This document shows, in pieces, positions 24,150 to 33,621 of a DNA stretch of 64,000 nt. Below the pieces are notes generated by a model. The model was given only the letters and a program-made list of their open reading frames with translations. It did no database searches and was not told the DNA's origin. The position numbers and the translations under genes were made by a program. Source of the DNA: JBAMOY01 sp037071015 (lineage in GTDB: Bacteria > Bacillota_I > Bacilli_A > RF39 > UBA660); assembly GCA_037071015.1 (NCBI GenBank), contig JBAMOY010000001.1:124001-188000 (forward strand). Direction: 5' to 3'. Each line of letters opens with the position of its first letter. Position 1 is the stretch's first letter.

Positions 24150-24926
24150 ATGCGAAAAAAAATTCATCTTCGTAAAAAATATACTATTAATATTATAAAA
24201 AAAGTCAGTAAAAAGAATATATTTATTTGGACTATTATAGCTATAATAGCTATCAGCTATTTGCTTATTAAGATGATTGGCGATATAGCTATACCACCTT
24301 TAACAAAATATGCTAAAAACGAAGCTAATAAAGTAACCAATATAGTAGTCAATCGCACCGTTGAAAAGATTGTTGGTGAAAATTTAAACATAGAAGATTT
24401 ATATATTATAAATAAAGATAGTAACAATTCTATAAATATGGTTGACTTTAATACTATTACTGTTAATCAATTGTTAACTAAAATTATTAACGAGATTCAA
24501 AATAATTTACAAAATATTGAAAGGGGTAATCTTGATCAAATTAATATTGATGAATTAGGATTAGAGAATTACAATAAAGCTAATCTGGAAAAGGGCGTTA
24601 TATACCGTATTCCTACCGGTATTATTTTTGATAATACATTACTTTCTAATTTGGGTCCTACGATACCAGTAAAAATAAATTTGATTGGCGATATAAGTGG
24701 TAATGTTTCTACCAAAGTAACTAATTATGGTATTAATAATGCTTTGCTTGAAACAAATATTAATATCGAAATCAATCAGTTAGTTGTTTTGCCTATTGCT
24801 ACTAAAGAAATGAAAATAACTAGTTCGGTTCCGATCGCAATGAAATTAGTTCAAGGAACAGTACCTAATTATTATTTTAATGGCATTGATCGCAACTCTA
24901 ATACGATTACGATTCCTACAGAATAA
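24150..24926 (+). CDS. yunB: Sporulation protein YunB
   Basis: 258 residues from the ATG at 24150 (AGGTGAT just before; GTG at 24141 is possible). A basic N-terminus and one membrane segment (about residues 22-42) precede the family core. Hallmarks are LGPTIPVKINLIGDISG, KVTNYGINNALLETNI, and SSVPIAMKLVQGTVPNYY near the C-terminus. In Bacillus YunB is made in the mother cell under sigma-E and is needed for efficient sporulation. A possible sigma-E -10 (CATATAAT at 24126-24133) is too close to the start to be convincing. Confidence 0.9.
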   Translation: MRKKIHLRKKYTINIIKKVSKKNIFIWTIIAIIAISYLLIKMIGDIAIPPLTKYAKNEANKVTNIVVNRTVEKIVGENLNIEDLYIINKDSNNSINMVDFNTITVNQLLTKIINEIQNNLQNIERGNLDQINIDELGLENYNKANLEKGVIYRIPTGIIFDNTLLSNLGPTIPVKINLIGDISGNVSTKVTNYGINNALLETNINIEINQLVVLPIATKEMKITSSVPIAMKLVQGTVPNYYFNGIDRNSNTITIPTE

Positions 24927-24961
24927 GGGGCTTTTTAATCATTACCCATAACTAATAAATT

Positions 24962-25013
24962 ATTCTAATTAATTACTGATTCGTTAGAATAAAAGTACAT
25001 ATTATGGTATAAT
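24962..25013 (+). promoter_or_regulatory. Promoter and dyad before putative glycoside hydrolase gene
   Basis: TATAAT at 25008-25013. A 7-bp inverted repeat ATTCTAA (24962-24968) / TTAGAAT (24984-24990) overlaps where the -35 would lie. It may be an operator or a weak terminator of yunB. Confidence 0.35.
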
Positions 25014-25029
25014 AATTCTAGGTGAGAGT

Positions 25030-26742
25030 ATGGTTAAAGAAAAAAATCTTAAACGGCGTAAAAAGAAATGTTTGAAAATAATAGTTGTTGCCTTCGTCAT
25101 TTTATTAGCTGTGATCGGGATGCTTTTTTTGGGGTATAAATTACTAGGTAATAAACAATTAAATGAAAAAGCGTTTATTGCTAGCACGACTAATAATGTA
25201 GCTGCTTATGATGAAAAATTTAAAGAGGTTGCCAAAATTGTTCGTGGTAGTACAATTGTCGTTAAAGAAAAAAATATTGTTAATGAAAAAACCAATCAGA
25301 CATTTGATAAAATTACTTATAATAAAAAAGATTTTATGGTTTTAATTGATAATGTAGTAACGGATAAAAAAGATATTGTTAAAGAGAAAGAACTGTATGT
25401 TAGAACACCAGTAACTTTATATAAAAATAGTGACAGTTCTGAAATTTTATCTTTAATTAAAAAGGGTCAAAAAGTTGATATAATTGGATATGACCGAATT
25501 GATCAAGAAGGTTACGTTAACATGTATAAAGTTAAATATAACGATTTAACGGGATTCGTCTATCGCAAATATTTATTAGAAAACCAAGAGGAAGCCTTGA
25601 AATATTATGATATGGATAATTCATATAAAATTCATAGCGCTAGAGGTGATCGCTATGGTGGTGGTGACGCTGGGATGTTGGATTATTATCCTGTAACGAA
25701 ACCGACTTTTGAAAATAATAAAATGCCAGATGAAACTCGTACTTTATATATGAATGCTGCTGTTATCAAAGATGTCGATAGTTATATTAGCTTGGCCAAA
25801 AATAGTAATATTAATGCTTTTGTTGTTGATATTAAAGACAATACATCGCCAGGTTATGCTTCTTTAGTGATGCAAAAAATGTCACCAACTAATTATAAAC
25901 ATGCTTTGAATAGCCTAGAAGATTATAAACAGGCTATAAAAAAACTGAAAGATAATGGTTTTTATGTTATTGGCCGAATTACTACTTTTAAAGATTCTTA
26001 TTATGTCGAAGATCATAAGGAGGTAGCTATTGCTGATGCTAATGGACAACCATTTAGCCATAATGGATCATATTGGCCTAGTGCTTTTAATCGTTCTGTG
26101 TGGGAATTTAATGTTGAATTGGCTAAAGAGGCCGTTAAAGAAATGGGATTTAATGAAATTCAATTTGACTATGTGCGTTTTCCTGATCGAACATATAAGC
26201 TTGAACAGTCCGGACAAATGGATATGAAAAATATTTATGGCGAGAGCAAGGCGCAAGCTTTACAGGCTTTCTTAATGTATGCAACAGATGAGTTACATAA
26301 GCTAAATGTTTATGTATCAGCGGATGTTTTTGGGGAATGTGCTTATAATTACGTAGCTGCTTATGGGCAATATTGGCCAGCTATTTCTAATATTGTCGAT
26401 GTTATTAGTGCTATGCCATATCCAGATCATTTTAATAAATATGATTTTGGTTTAAATCAAGTCGTATGGACTGTACCGTATGATTTATTAAAAGTTTGGG
26501 GTGGTGATTATGCAGCTAAAAGACAGACCGAAATACCAACTCCAGCTAAAGTGCGTACATGGATTCAGACTTATAATACAATACATGAGCCATTTGTTGT
26601 CTATGATGAGAGTAAAATATCTGATCAAATTAAAGCATTATATGAATCAGGACTTGATGATGGTTATATGACTTGGCATTCGGCTTCTTCTTTAGCTAAA
26701 TATAAAGAAGTAAGTGGAGCATTCAAAAAGGAGTATCGGTAA
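25030..26742 (+). CDS. Membrane-anchored putative glycoside hydrolase with SH3-like domain
   Basis: 570 residues. A very basic N-terminus and one membrane segment (about 17-38) are followed by an extracellular SH3b-like domain (about 115-185: VRTPVTLYKNSDSSEIL ... VKYNDLTGFVYRKYL). A TIM-barrel domain of the DUF4015 / putative glycoside hydrolase type spans ~235-560. The barrel shows NINAFVVDIKDNT, YVIGRITTFKD, FNEIQFDYVRFPD with candidate catalytic acids, YVSADVFGE and ISAMPYPDHF. Substrate is probably wall or capsule polysaccharide; not provable here. It is followed two bases later by yutD. Confidence 0.85.
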   Translation: MVKEKNLKRRKKKCLKIIVVAFVILLAVIGMLFLGYKLLGNKQLNEKAFIASTTNNVAAYDEKFKEVAKIVRGSTIVVKEKNIVNEKTNQTFDKITYNKKDFMVLIDNVVTDKKDIVKEKELYVRTPVTLYKNSDSSEILSLIKKGQKVDIIGYDRIDQEGYVNMYKVKYNDLTGFVYRKYLLENQEEALKYYDMDNSYKIHSARGDRYGGGDAGMLDYYPVTKPTFENNKMPDETRTLYMNAAVIKDVDSYISLAKNSNINAFVVDIKDNTSPGYASLVMQKMSPTNYKHALNSLEDYKQAIKKLKDNGFYVIGRITTFKDSYYVEDHKEVAIADANGQPFSHNGSYWPSAFNRSVWEFNVELAKEAVKEMGFNEIQFDYVRFPDRTYKLEQSGQMDMKNIYGESKAQALQAFLMYATDELHKLNVYVSADVFGECAYNYVAAYGQYWPAISNIVDVISAMPYPDHFNKYDFGLNQVVWTVPYDLLKVWGGDYAAKRQTEIPTPAKVRTWIQTYNTIHEPFVVYDESKISDQIKALYESGLDDGYMTWHSASSLAKYKEVSGAFKKEYR

Positions 26743-26743
26743 A

Positions 26744-27025
26744 ATGAAAAAATATAAAATAAACAATTTTGAATATGAATTATTAGAAAATTATAAAGAT
26801 GGTTTCGATTTAGATAGTGTTACAGATAAAATGACAGATTTTTTTGAATTATATGACTATATCGTAGGAGACTGGGCTTATGGTAAACTAAGGTTAAAAG
26901 GTTTTTGTAACAAAAAAAATAAGTTTTATAAGAAAATAAATAATTATGAAAATATGCATGATTATATTAAAAGTGATTGTGCCTATGAATGTAAGTATTT
27001 TGTTTTAAAGAAGATAGAAAACTAG
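26744..27025 (+). CDS. yutD: YutD family protein (DUF1027)
   Basis: 93 residues starting at the ATG at 26744, preceded by AAAAAGGAG within the end of the previous gene. The conserved YutD core is clear: ENYKDGFD, ELYDYIVGDWAYGKLRLKGF, and the C-terminal Cys-containing CAYECKYFVLKK. YutD is a small cytosolic Bacilli protein of unknown function. In Bacillus subtilis yunB and yutD also lie in one neighbourhood, which supports both calls. Confidence 0.9.
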   Translation: MKKYKINNFEYELLENYKDGFDLDSVTDKMTDFFELYDYIVGDWAYGKLRLKGFCNKKNKFYKKINNYENMHDYIKSDCAYECKYFVLKKIEN

Positions 27026-27129
27026 TTTACATTTTTATAAAAACATTATTTTATAAATAATTGTCAGTTGTAATAATTCATGATAAGATAAAAGTGACAG
27101 TAAAATCTGTATAGAAGGGAAGGTATAAT

Positions 27130-28179
27130 ATGAAAAAAATATTGTCATTGACAGCACTATTTGTTTTAGGGGTAGTTCTTTTCCCTACTTTGAGTTTAGC
27201 CGCAGATAAATCTATAGATTTATATTACGATGCCGCTGGAACTGAAAAGGTAGAAGATGTTATTGAAGTCGATTTATTAGATCAAGAAGTACAAGAGATT
27301 ACTTTTTATTTAAAAAGTAACCCTACAGATTTATCTAATATTGATTATCAAGTGGGTTATGCAACACCATCATACATAACTATCGAAGAAGATGTTGATT
27401 ACTCTTTATCACAGGATTATGTGGCTAATAAGTATACAATTAAATTAGATAGTAATGCTGTTGGTAAAACCAATAAAATAACATTTACCCTAACAGACAA
27501 CAGTGATTATTCAACTGTTGCTACTAAGGAAATAACTTTAGTTGTAACTGATTCTGTTGTTGCACGTGAAGACGCCATAGGTGAAGCAGATGCAACGGAA
27601 ATTATTGATAAAATCAATAAGAATGAATTAACGACGCTTGTTGGGTCTTCAGCCTCTGTTCTTCCGAAAAATGTATTTGAAGCATTAAAAAATAATGCCG
27701 ATAAAACTTTAGCATTTATGGATTTATCTTTAAAATATGGTTGGGCTTTTATAGGTAGCGATATCTTGAAAACCGATATTGATTTACCATTAGGTATAAC
27801 TATTTCAAAGGATAAACCAGATTTTATTAAAGATACTATCAATACTAATAGTTTATTTTTGACTTTTGATTATCATGGACAACTACCTGGTAAGGCCAAT
27901 ATATATGTTGATGTTGAAAACGTGTATAGTAATGGGACTAAGCTTTATTTGTATTATTATAATGAAACAACTAAAAAAATTGAACTTGTTGCTAAGGACT
28001 TAGAGGTTACTGATAATGGTGTTGAATTTGATATTGAACACTGTTCTACATATTTTTTATCTGATAAAGATATTAATGTTAATCCACAAACTGGCGATAT
28101 ACCACTAGTAACTTTAATGACTATTGCTGTTATATCAATTGTTGGTATTAGTTATAGTTTAAAAAAATGTTTAAATTAA
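27130..28179 (+). CDS. Secreted surface protein with NPQTGD sortase-type C-terminus
   Basis: 349 residues. A signal peptide ends near ALA at residues 1-24 (VVLFPTLSLAA). The mature part is beta-rich with a Thr/Asp-rich first half, and a second half that ends in a cysteine-containing strand (FDIEHCSTYFLSD). The C-terminus has NPQTGD, then a hydrophobic helix and a KK tail: a classic wall-sorting signal. NPQTx is the recognition pattern of class B sortases, and a class B sortase gene lies convergently 32 bases away. AGAAGGGAAGG precedes the start. The protein is probably wall-anchored. The middle recalls secreted Clostridium-type adhesins but is not identified. Confidence 0.78.
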   Translation: MKKILSLTALFVLGVVLFPTLSLAADKSIDLYYDAAGTEKVEDVIEVDLLDQEVQEITFYLKSNPTDLSNIDYQVGYATPSYITIEEDVDYSLSQDYVANKYTIKLDSNAVGKTNKITFTLTDNSDYSTVATKEITLVVTDSVVAREDAIGEADATEIIDKINKNELTTLVGSSASVLPKNVFEALKNNADKTLAFMDLSLKYGWAFIGSDILKTDIDLPLGITISKDKPDFIKDTINTNSLFLTFDYHGQLPGKANIYVDVENVYSNGTKLYLYYYNETTKKIELVAKDLEVTDNGVEFDIEHCSTYFLSDKDINVNPQTGDIPLVTLMTIAVISIVGISYSLKKCLN

Positions 28180-28212
28180 AAAATATCACTTCAATTTTGA
28201 AGTGATATTTTT
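28179..28212. terminator. Bidirectional terminator
   Basis: A perfect 15-bp stem (AAAAATATCACTTCA and complement) with a 4-base loop, between the NPQTG-protein gene and the convergent sortase gene. Confidence 0.88.
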
Positions 28213-29044
28213 ATCTTGCTTGCTTTTTGATTAATTTAGCATGCATGACAATCCGTGATTTATTATCATTACTACAAGTAGATAGAGTAATAATTTTATC
28301 ATTAGCATTTAAATCTACATTAAAATTGTAAAGACTACGATTTTTAAGTGTTGTTAAAAATTCAGTGTAACTTTTATCATTCGTAAAGTCAGTCGTTAAA
28401 TAATATGTTTCAGTTGGGATTTTATAAACGGCAAATACTTGCCATAAGGTATTTTCGTAAGGGGTACTAAATTTAACGACATAGTTATTACTATTTTTAT
28501 ACCAATTACTAGTAGTTATATTTTTTAAGGAACCAAACATAGTTGTATTTAGGCGCCCGTGACCATAGATAATAGTATTTTTATCAAAGTCTTTCATGTT
28601 ATTTCGATAATCTGCAAAAATCCAACCGGCAGCATTTTTACTTTTATCATAGGCATGGTTTAAATAATATTCATTGTCGGACGCTTGAACTACCGGATAA
28701 TTGATAGAGGTACCTTCCACTTTAATCCAACCGACCGTTTCACTATTTTTTTCTAATAAATTATTGAAATCAACTGCAATTAAAGGCATTTTAATGTACT
28801 TCCAATAATCACTTTCCTCATTTGTTGGTGGATTTATATTCTCGGCATTGTCATCCTTAACTTCAATAACTTCAGTGTTGTTTTTGATATCATCGGTAAT
28901 TTTATCGACCTTTTTATTGTCCATCATCCATTTTATAATAAGAAAAGTAGCAATAAGTAATATCGCAGTGAATAGAATCAATAATATTATGAATTTAGTT
29001 TTTTTTTGTTTTTTCCTTTTACGCTGTTCTTCTCGTGTTATCAT
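28211..29044 (-). CDS. srtB: Class B sortase
   Basis: 277 residues from the ATG at 29044, preceded by GGTGAT; 16 more codons upstream lack a ribosome site. A basic N-terminus and one membrane segment (about residues 18-38) precede the catalytic domain. WIKVEGTSINYPVVQ, the catalytic histidine in IIYGHGR, the cysteine in ITLSTC and the arginine in SRIVMHAKL are all present with SrtB-type spacing. It attaches secreted proteins to peptidoglycan. The adjacent NPQTGD protein is its likely dedicated substrate. Confidence 0.93.
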   Translation of the reverse strand: MITREEQRKRKKQKKTKFIILLILFTAILLIATFLIIKWMMDNKKVDKITDDIKNNTEVIEVKDDNAENINPPTNEESDYWKYIKMPLIAVDFNNLLEKNSETVGWIKVEGTSINYPVVQASDNEYYLNHAYDKSKNAAGWIFADYRNNMKDFDKNTIIYGHGRLNTTMFGSLKNITTSNWYKNSNNYVVKFSTPYENTLWQVFAVYKIPTETYYLTTDFTNDKSYTEFLTTLKNRSLYNFNVDLNANDKIITLSTCSNDNKSRIVMHAKLIKKQAR

Positions 29045-29149
29045 TTTATCACCATTATCTATTATACTATATTTTGGTAAATAAAAAAACATTTGACATT
29101 AAGGTGATGAAATTTGTTTATAGCTATTATCAAATCGGATCAAAAATGT

Positions 29150-29155
29150 TATAAT
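29150..29155 (+). promoter_or_regulatory. Extended -10 promoter of prfB operon
   Basis: TGTTATAAT, an extended -10 element, 20 bases before the prfB start and just after the divergent sortase start region. No good -35 is seen, as is usual for extended -10 promoters. Confidence 0.5.
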
Positions 29156-29175
29156 GTCTATGATTGGAGGATTAC

Positions 29176-30289
29176 ATGATGGAAATAGGGGAATTACTAA
29201 TCGAATATACTTCTTGTCAACAATTATTAAATAATTTAAGGGGGGTACTTTGACCCAACTAGCAAACAACAGAAAGTTGGAGAATTAGAAGAAAAAATTC
29301 AGGAAGAAGGATTTTGGGATAATAAAAAGCAAAGTGAAAATATTATTTCTGAATTAAGCTATTTAAAAAAGCAATTAAGTAGTTTTGATAATATCAATAC
29401 ACAAATAGAAGATGGAATTGAGACTTTAGAACTTTTAAAACAAGATTATGATGAAGAAATGTTAGTCTTATTAGAAGATAGTCTTGTTCAAATAAAAAAA
29501 CAATTAGCAAAGCTAGAATTAGAAGTACTGTTAAATGGACAATATGATGCTTGTGATGTGATAATGGATATTCATTCAGGAGCTGGTGGTACTGAGGCTT
29601 GCGATTGGGCTAATATGTTGTATCGCATGTACCTTCGTTATTGTGAAAAAAATAATTATAAAGTAGAGATTATTGATGAGCAACCAGGTGAAGAGGTAGG
29701 GATTAAAAGTGCATCTATAATTATTAGGGGGATAAATGCATATGGATACCTAAAAAACGAGATGGGTATTCATCGTTTAGTTAGGATTTCTCCTTTTGAT
29801 TCTAATGCAAGAAGACACACCTCATTTGCTTCGGTTACTATTAGTCCATTGTTTGAAAATAGTGATATTAAACTAGATATTAAAGATAGTGATTTAAAAA
29901 TTGATGTATATCGTAGTAGTGGTTGTGGTGGACAGGGTGTTAATACTACTGATAGTGCTGTTAGAATAACCCATTTACCTACCAAAACAGTTGTTACTTG
30001 TCAAAACGAGCGTAGTCAAATCCAGAATAAAGAAAAAGCTATGGAAGTTTTAATGAATAAACTTTATAAACTAGAACTTGAAAAAAGAGAAGCAAATTTA
30101 AATGAAATTAAAGGAGAGCAAAAGGATATTAATTTTGGTTCACAAATCAGAAGCTATGTCATGCATCCATATTCGATGGTTAAAGATCATCGAACCAATA
30201 CAGAGACTTCTAATGTCGGTAAAGTATTAGATGGGGATATAGATTTATTTATCGATGCTAATTTAAGGGGTGTTAATAATGTTTTTTAA
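29176..30289 (+). CDS. prfB: Peptide chain release factor 2, with programmed +1 frameshift
   Basis: Releases finished peptides at TGA and TAA. Translation starts at ATG 29176 (or 29179) after GGAGG. It reads 25 codons in frame 0 to CTT-TGA, then shifts +1 to continue with GAC at 29252, giving about 370 residues. SPF in RISPFDS is the stop-codon-reading tripeptide of RF2, and GCGGQGVNTTDSAVR carries the catalytic GGQ. A simple gene finder would call only the fragment from 29459. prfB next to ftsE-ftsX is conserved in Bacillota; here two YitT genes sit between. Confidence 0.96.
29239..29254 (+). promoter_or_regulatory. prfB programmed frameshift site
   Basis: AAGGGGGGTACTTTGAC: an internal ribosome-binding sequence, a 3-base spacer, slippery CTT and in-frame TGA followed by C. 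This matches the known prfB autoregulatory element: when RF2 is scarce, ribosomes slip +1 past the TGA. Confidence 0.95.
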
Positions 30290-31157
30290 GAAAAAGGACA
30301 ATGATGAAGTTATAATTAATAATATATATAAAAAAGATCGTATTTTAAGGTATGCGCAGTTTATTTTAGGTGTCTTTTTAGTAGCGGTGGCATTTAATGT
30401 TTTAGTATTACCGTGTTCAATTGTCTATGGTATGGGTGGAGTCGGTGTTATTTTAAATAAAATATTTAGTGTTGATCCCTCACTTGTCATTTTAATTGGT
30501 GATATTTTTTTATTAATTCTTAGTTATATTTTATTAGGTAAGGAACATACTAGGGGTTCGGTAGTAGGGTCGTTATTATATCCTTTATTTGTCAAATTAA
30601 CAGAGTCATTCTCGCAATATATTAATTTTGGTAATACCGATATTTTAGTATTAGTTTTATTTGGAGCTGTTATCACAGGTTTTGGTTTGGGTTTGATATT
30701 TAAATCAGGTTTTACAACTGGGGGCACGGATATTTTAAATCAAATCGTGTCTAAGTATTTCAAGATGTCATTAGGCAATTCAATGATTTTTACTGACGGG
30801 TTAATCATTGTATGTGGTTTATTTGTATTTGGTTTTGAAAAATTAATGTATTCAATGATATCCTTATATATTATTAGTATTATGACTGATAAGGTTGTAT
30901 TAGGAATTTCCCAATCAAAAGCTTTTTATATTATCACCGAACATGAAACGGCAGTTAAGCGTTTTATTACAGAACATCTTAATCACGGAGTAACTGTATT
31001 ACAGGGGCGGGGTGGTTACACTGGTGATAATAAAAAGGTCATCATGTGTATTATACCTACCAAAGAATATTTTTTAGTAAAAGAAGGAATTCATGAAATT
31101 GATCAAAATGCGTTTTTTGTTGTAACAGATGCTTATGAGGTATCAGGCGGTGCTTAA
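30279..31157 (+). CDS. YitT family membrane protein (first copy)
   Basis: 292 residues from the ATG at 30279, with AAGGGGTG inside the prfB end before it. It overlaps prfB by 11 bases. Five or so membrane segments fill residues ~20-200, with the family motifs VYGMGGVGVI, GLIFKSGFTTGGTDIL and the C-terminal DUF2179 domain (VLQGRGGYTGDNKKVIMCII). YitT proteins are poorly understood integral membrane proteins, possibly transporters. A second, diverged copy follows directly. Confidence 0.9.
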   Translation: MFFKKKDNDEVIINNIYKKDRILRYAQFILGVFLVAVAFNVLVLPCSIVYGMGGVGVILNKIFSVDPSLVILIGDIFLLILSYILLGKEHTRGSVVGSLLYPLFVKLTESFSQYINFGNTDILVLVLFGAVITGFGLGLIFKSGFTTGGTDILNQIVSKYFKMSLGNSMIFTDGLIIVCGLFVFGFEKLMYSMISLYIISIMTDKVVLGISQSKAFYIITEHETAVKRFITEHLNHGVTVLQGRGGYTGDNKKVIMCIIPTKEYFLVKEGIHEIDQNAFFVVTDAYEVSGGA

Positions 31158-32040
31158 AAATCTTTTTCATAAAAAAATTGATTATGAAAAAATTGAATTA
31201 AAAACGCAGACTAAAAATATCGTAGTTAGATTAATCGTCTTTTTACTATCTCTGTTATTGTTAGCAATCATTTTTAATCTTTTTTTAGCCCCTCTTAATA
31301 TAGTTACTGGTGGCTCTAGTGGTGTGACCATTATTTTAAAAGAAGTATTTAATTTTGATGTTACTATAACAACTTATATTATATATGGATTAACTTTAAT
31401 TCTTAGTGTATTCTTATTGCCACTTAAAATAACTGTATCTTTAGTAATTGCTACTATTGTGTATCCTTTTTGTGTTCAGTTAACATCTAACATTACGGAT
31501 ATCATCAGCTTGAATTATTCTAATCCACTGCTTATATGCATTTTTGCTGGAATATTAAATGGTATTGGTACGGGTGCTATTTTAAGAATTGGCTTTAACT
31601 CTGGTGGCTTAATTGTTATTTCTAATATTTTGTATCAGCACTTTAAAATATCTATTAGTAAAAGCAATATGATAATAAATGCTGTAATTGTGTTAATTGG
31701 TGGTTATTATTTTGGCATAAGTAATATAATGTATGCTATAATTGTAATATATATATCGACAATCTTCACAGATAAGGTTATGTTGGGAATATCAGATAAC
31801 AAGGTATTCTATATTGTAACTGATAAAGAAAAAGAGATTAAGAGCTTTATAACAAAGCATTTAACTAGCGGGGTGACCATTGTCGATAGTGATCATAATG
31901 ATAAGGTAACTTTAATGTGTGCTATTCCTACGAGTAAGTATTTTATATTTAAAGAAGGAATTATAGCTATTGATGCGTCAGCATTCTGGTACGCAACTGA
32001 TTCTTATCAAGTAATGGGTCAATTTAAAGGAGGTAAATAA
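31150..32040 (+). CDS. YitT family membrane protein (second copy)
   Basis: About 296 residues if it starts at GTG 31150, favoured because TGAGGT lies 8 bases upstream; ATG codons at 31129 and 31135 lack a ribosome site. It overlaps the first copy by 8 bases. It has the same plan: membrane segments, VTGGSSGVTIIL, GAILRIGFNSGGLIVI, and a C-terminal DUF2179 domain (GVTIVDSDHNDKVTLMCAI). The two copies differ clearly, so this is an old duplication or a heteromeric pair. The stop shares a base with the ftsE start. Confidence 0.88.
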   Translation: MLKNLFHKKIDYEKIELKTQTKNIVVRLIVFLLSLLLLAIIFNLFLAPLNIVTGGSSGVTIILKEVFNFDVTITTYIIYGLTLILSVFLLPLKITVSLVIATIVYPFCVQLTSNITDIISLNYSNPLLICIFAGILNGIGTGAILRIGFNSGGLIVISNILYQHFKISISKSNMIINAVIVLIGGYYFGISNIMYAIIVIYISTIFTDKVMLGISDNKVFYIVTDKEKEIKSFITKHLTSGVTIVDSDHNDKVTLMCAIPTSKYFIFKEGIIAIDASAFWYATDSYQVMGQFKGGK

Positions 32041-32735
32041 TGGACATAATTAGAATGAAAAATGTCAAAAAGCAATATAAAAATGGTGTTGTTGCCATAT
32101 ATGACCTTGATTTAAAAATTGAAAAAGGTGATTTTGTCTTTATTATCGGTTCAACTGGTTGTGGAAAATCAACTTTAATAAAAATGTTATATCGTGAAGA
32201 AAAACCTACCAGTGGTCAAATTATTGTTGGTGGTATCGATGTTGCTAAATTACGAAATAGCAAAGTATATAAAATAAGAAGAAAAATTGGTGTCGTTTTC
32301 CAAGATTTCAAATTATTGCCTCGTAATACGGTTTATGAAAATGTTGCTTTTGCCTTAGAGGTTTTGGGACTTCCTAAAGAAGAAGTTCATGATAAAGTTA
32401 TTAAAGCTTTAGATTTGGTTGGTTTAAAACATAAGGCTAAAAATTATCCGACACAATTATCCGGTGGTGAGCAACAGAGAGTGGCCATCGCTAGAGCTAT
32501 TGTTAATGGACCAAAACTTCTTATTTGTGACGAGCCAACCGGAAATTTGGATAAAAATACCAGTATGGAAATAATGAAGGTTTTGGAAGAAATTAACAAA
32601 TTAGGAACGACTATTATTATGGTTACACATGATAATGATATTGTTAAGAAAATGAAGAAGCGCGTAATATTATTGGACGCTGGTAGAATGGTAAAAGATT
32701 ATGAGAAAGGAACATATAAAAATGAAAGGATTTAG
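32040..32735 (+). CDS. ftsE: Cell division ATP-binding protein FtsE
   Basis: 231-residue ABC ATPase. Walker A GSTGCGKST, Q-loop FQDFKLLP, signature LSGGEQQR and Walker B LLICDEPTGNLD are all present and have the FtsE-specific flavour. With FtsX it controls peptidoglycan hydrolases at the membrane rather than transporting a substrate. The ATG overlaps the last base of the upstream YitT gene, and AAAGGAGG precedes it. It overlaps ftsX. Confidence 0.97.
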   Translation: MDIIRMKNVKKQYKNGVVAIYDLDLKIEKGDFVFIIGSTGCGKSTLIKMLYREEKPTSGQIIVGGIDVAKLRNSKVYKIRRKIGVVFQDFKLLPRNTVYENVAFALEVLGLPKEEVHDKVIKALDLVGLKHKAKNYPTQLSGGEQQRVAIARAIVNGPKLLICDEPTGNLDKNTSMEIMKVLEEINKLGTTIIMVTHDNDIVKKMKKRVILLDAGRMVKDYEKGTYKNERI

Positions 32736-33621
32736 AATTTTATCTCGTAGTATTAGAGATTCATTTAAAAGTGTATTTAGAAATTTTTCTCTTTCATTAG
32801 CTTCTATATCTTGTATAACTATTACCCTAATCGTAGTTTCAATTGCAATTATTCTATCATTTAACGTCAATAATTTTGCTACCTTGGTTGAAAAAGATGT
32901 CAGTATTGTAACTTTTCTCGACACTGACATAACTGAAGAAGAAAGAATACAGGTCGAAGAAGAGATTAATCTTCTTGACAACGTCGAATCATATTCCTTT
33001 AAGGGTAAAATGGAAATAACGCAAGAAATGATGGATTCGTCAGATGTTTTTAAGAGTATTATGGGTGAATGGAGTGAGGAAGAGAGCCCTATTCAAGATA
33101 CTTTTATCGTTAAAGTTAGTGATATCAATAATATTAAGAAAACTGCTGATGCTATTAAAGAATTCGAACATGTTAGCCTTGTTAAATATGGCGAAGGTAT
33201 GGTTGAACAATTAGTTGTTGTTTTTGATGTTGTGAAAAAGATTAGTATTGGTATGGTAATTGCGCTTATTATTGTAACGGCTTTCTTAATTGCTAATACT
33301 ATCAAAATTACTATCTTCTCAAGAAAAAGAGAAATTGAAATTATGCGTCTAGTTGGAGCTTCGAATACCAATATTAAAATCCCTTTTATTATTGAGGGGT
33401 TACTACTAGGTATTTTAGGATCGATAATTCCAATTATTTTAACGACATACGGGTATAGTGCATTATATTCTAACTTTGATGGGCAATTATTTTCACCATT
33501 TATCAAATTAATAGAACCACAACCGTTTATTTTCCAAATTTCAGGAGTATTAATTATTATTGGTATGCTTGTTGGTATGTTTGGCAGTTGGCGTGCTGTT
33601 CGTAAATATTTAAAAATATAA
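32722..33621 (+). CDS. ftsX: Cell division protein FtsX
   Basis: 299 residues from the ATG at 32722, preceded by AGAAAGGAAC inside ftsE; a further ATG 21 bases upstream is less likely. Four membrane segments: one near residue 25-48, then an extracellular loop of ~100 residues, then three C-terminal helices with the KITIFSRKREIEIMRLVGAS motif typical of FtsX permeases. It relays FtsE ATPase activity to wall hydrolases outside. The C-terminal MFGSWRAVRKYLKI ends the gene just before a terminator. Confidence 0.95.
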   Translation: MKGFRILSRSIRDSFKSVFRNFSLSLASISCITITLIVVSIAIILSFNVNNFATLVEKDVSIVTFLDTDITEEERIQVEEEINLLDNVESYSFKGKMEITQEMMDSSDVFKSIMGEWSEEESPIQDTFIVKVSDINNIKKTADAIKEFEHVSLVKYGEGMVEQLVVVFDVVKKISIGMVIALIIVTAFLIANTIKITIFSRKREIEIMRLVGASNTNIKIPFIIEGLLLGILGSIIPIILTTYGYSALYSNFDGQLFSPFIKLIEPQPFIFQISGVLIIIGMLVGMFGSWRAVRKYLKI

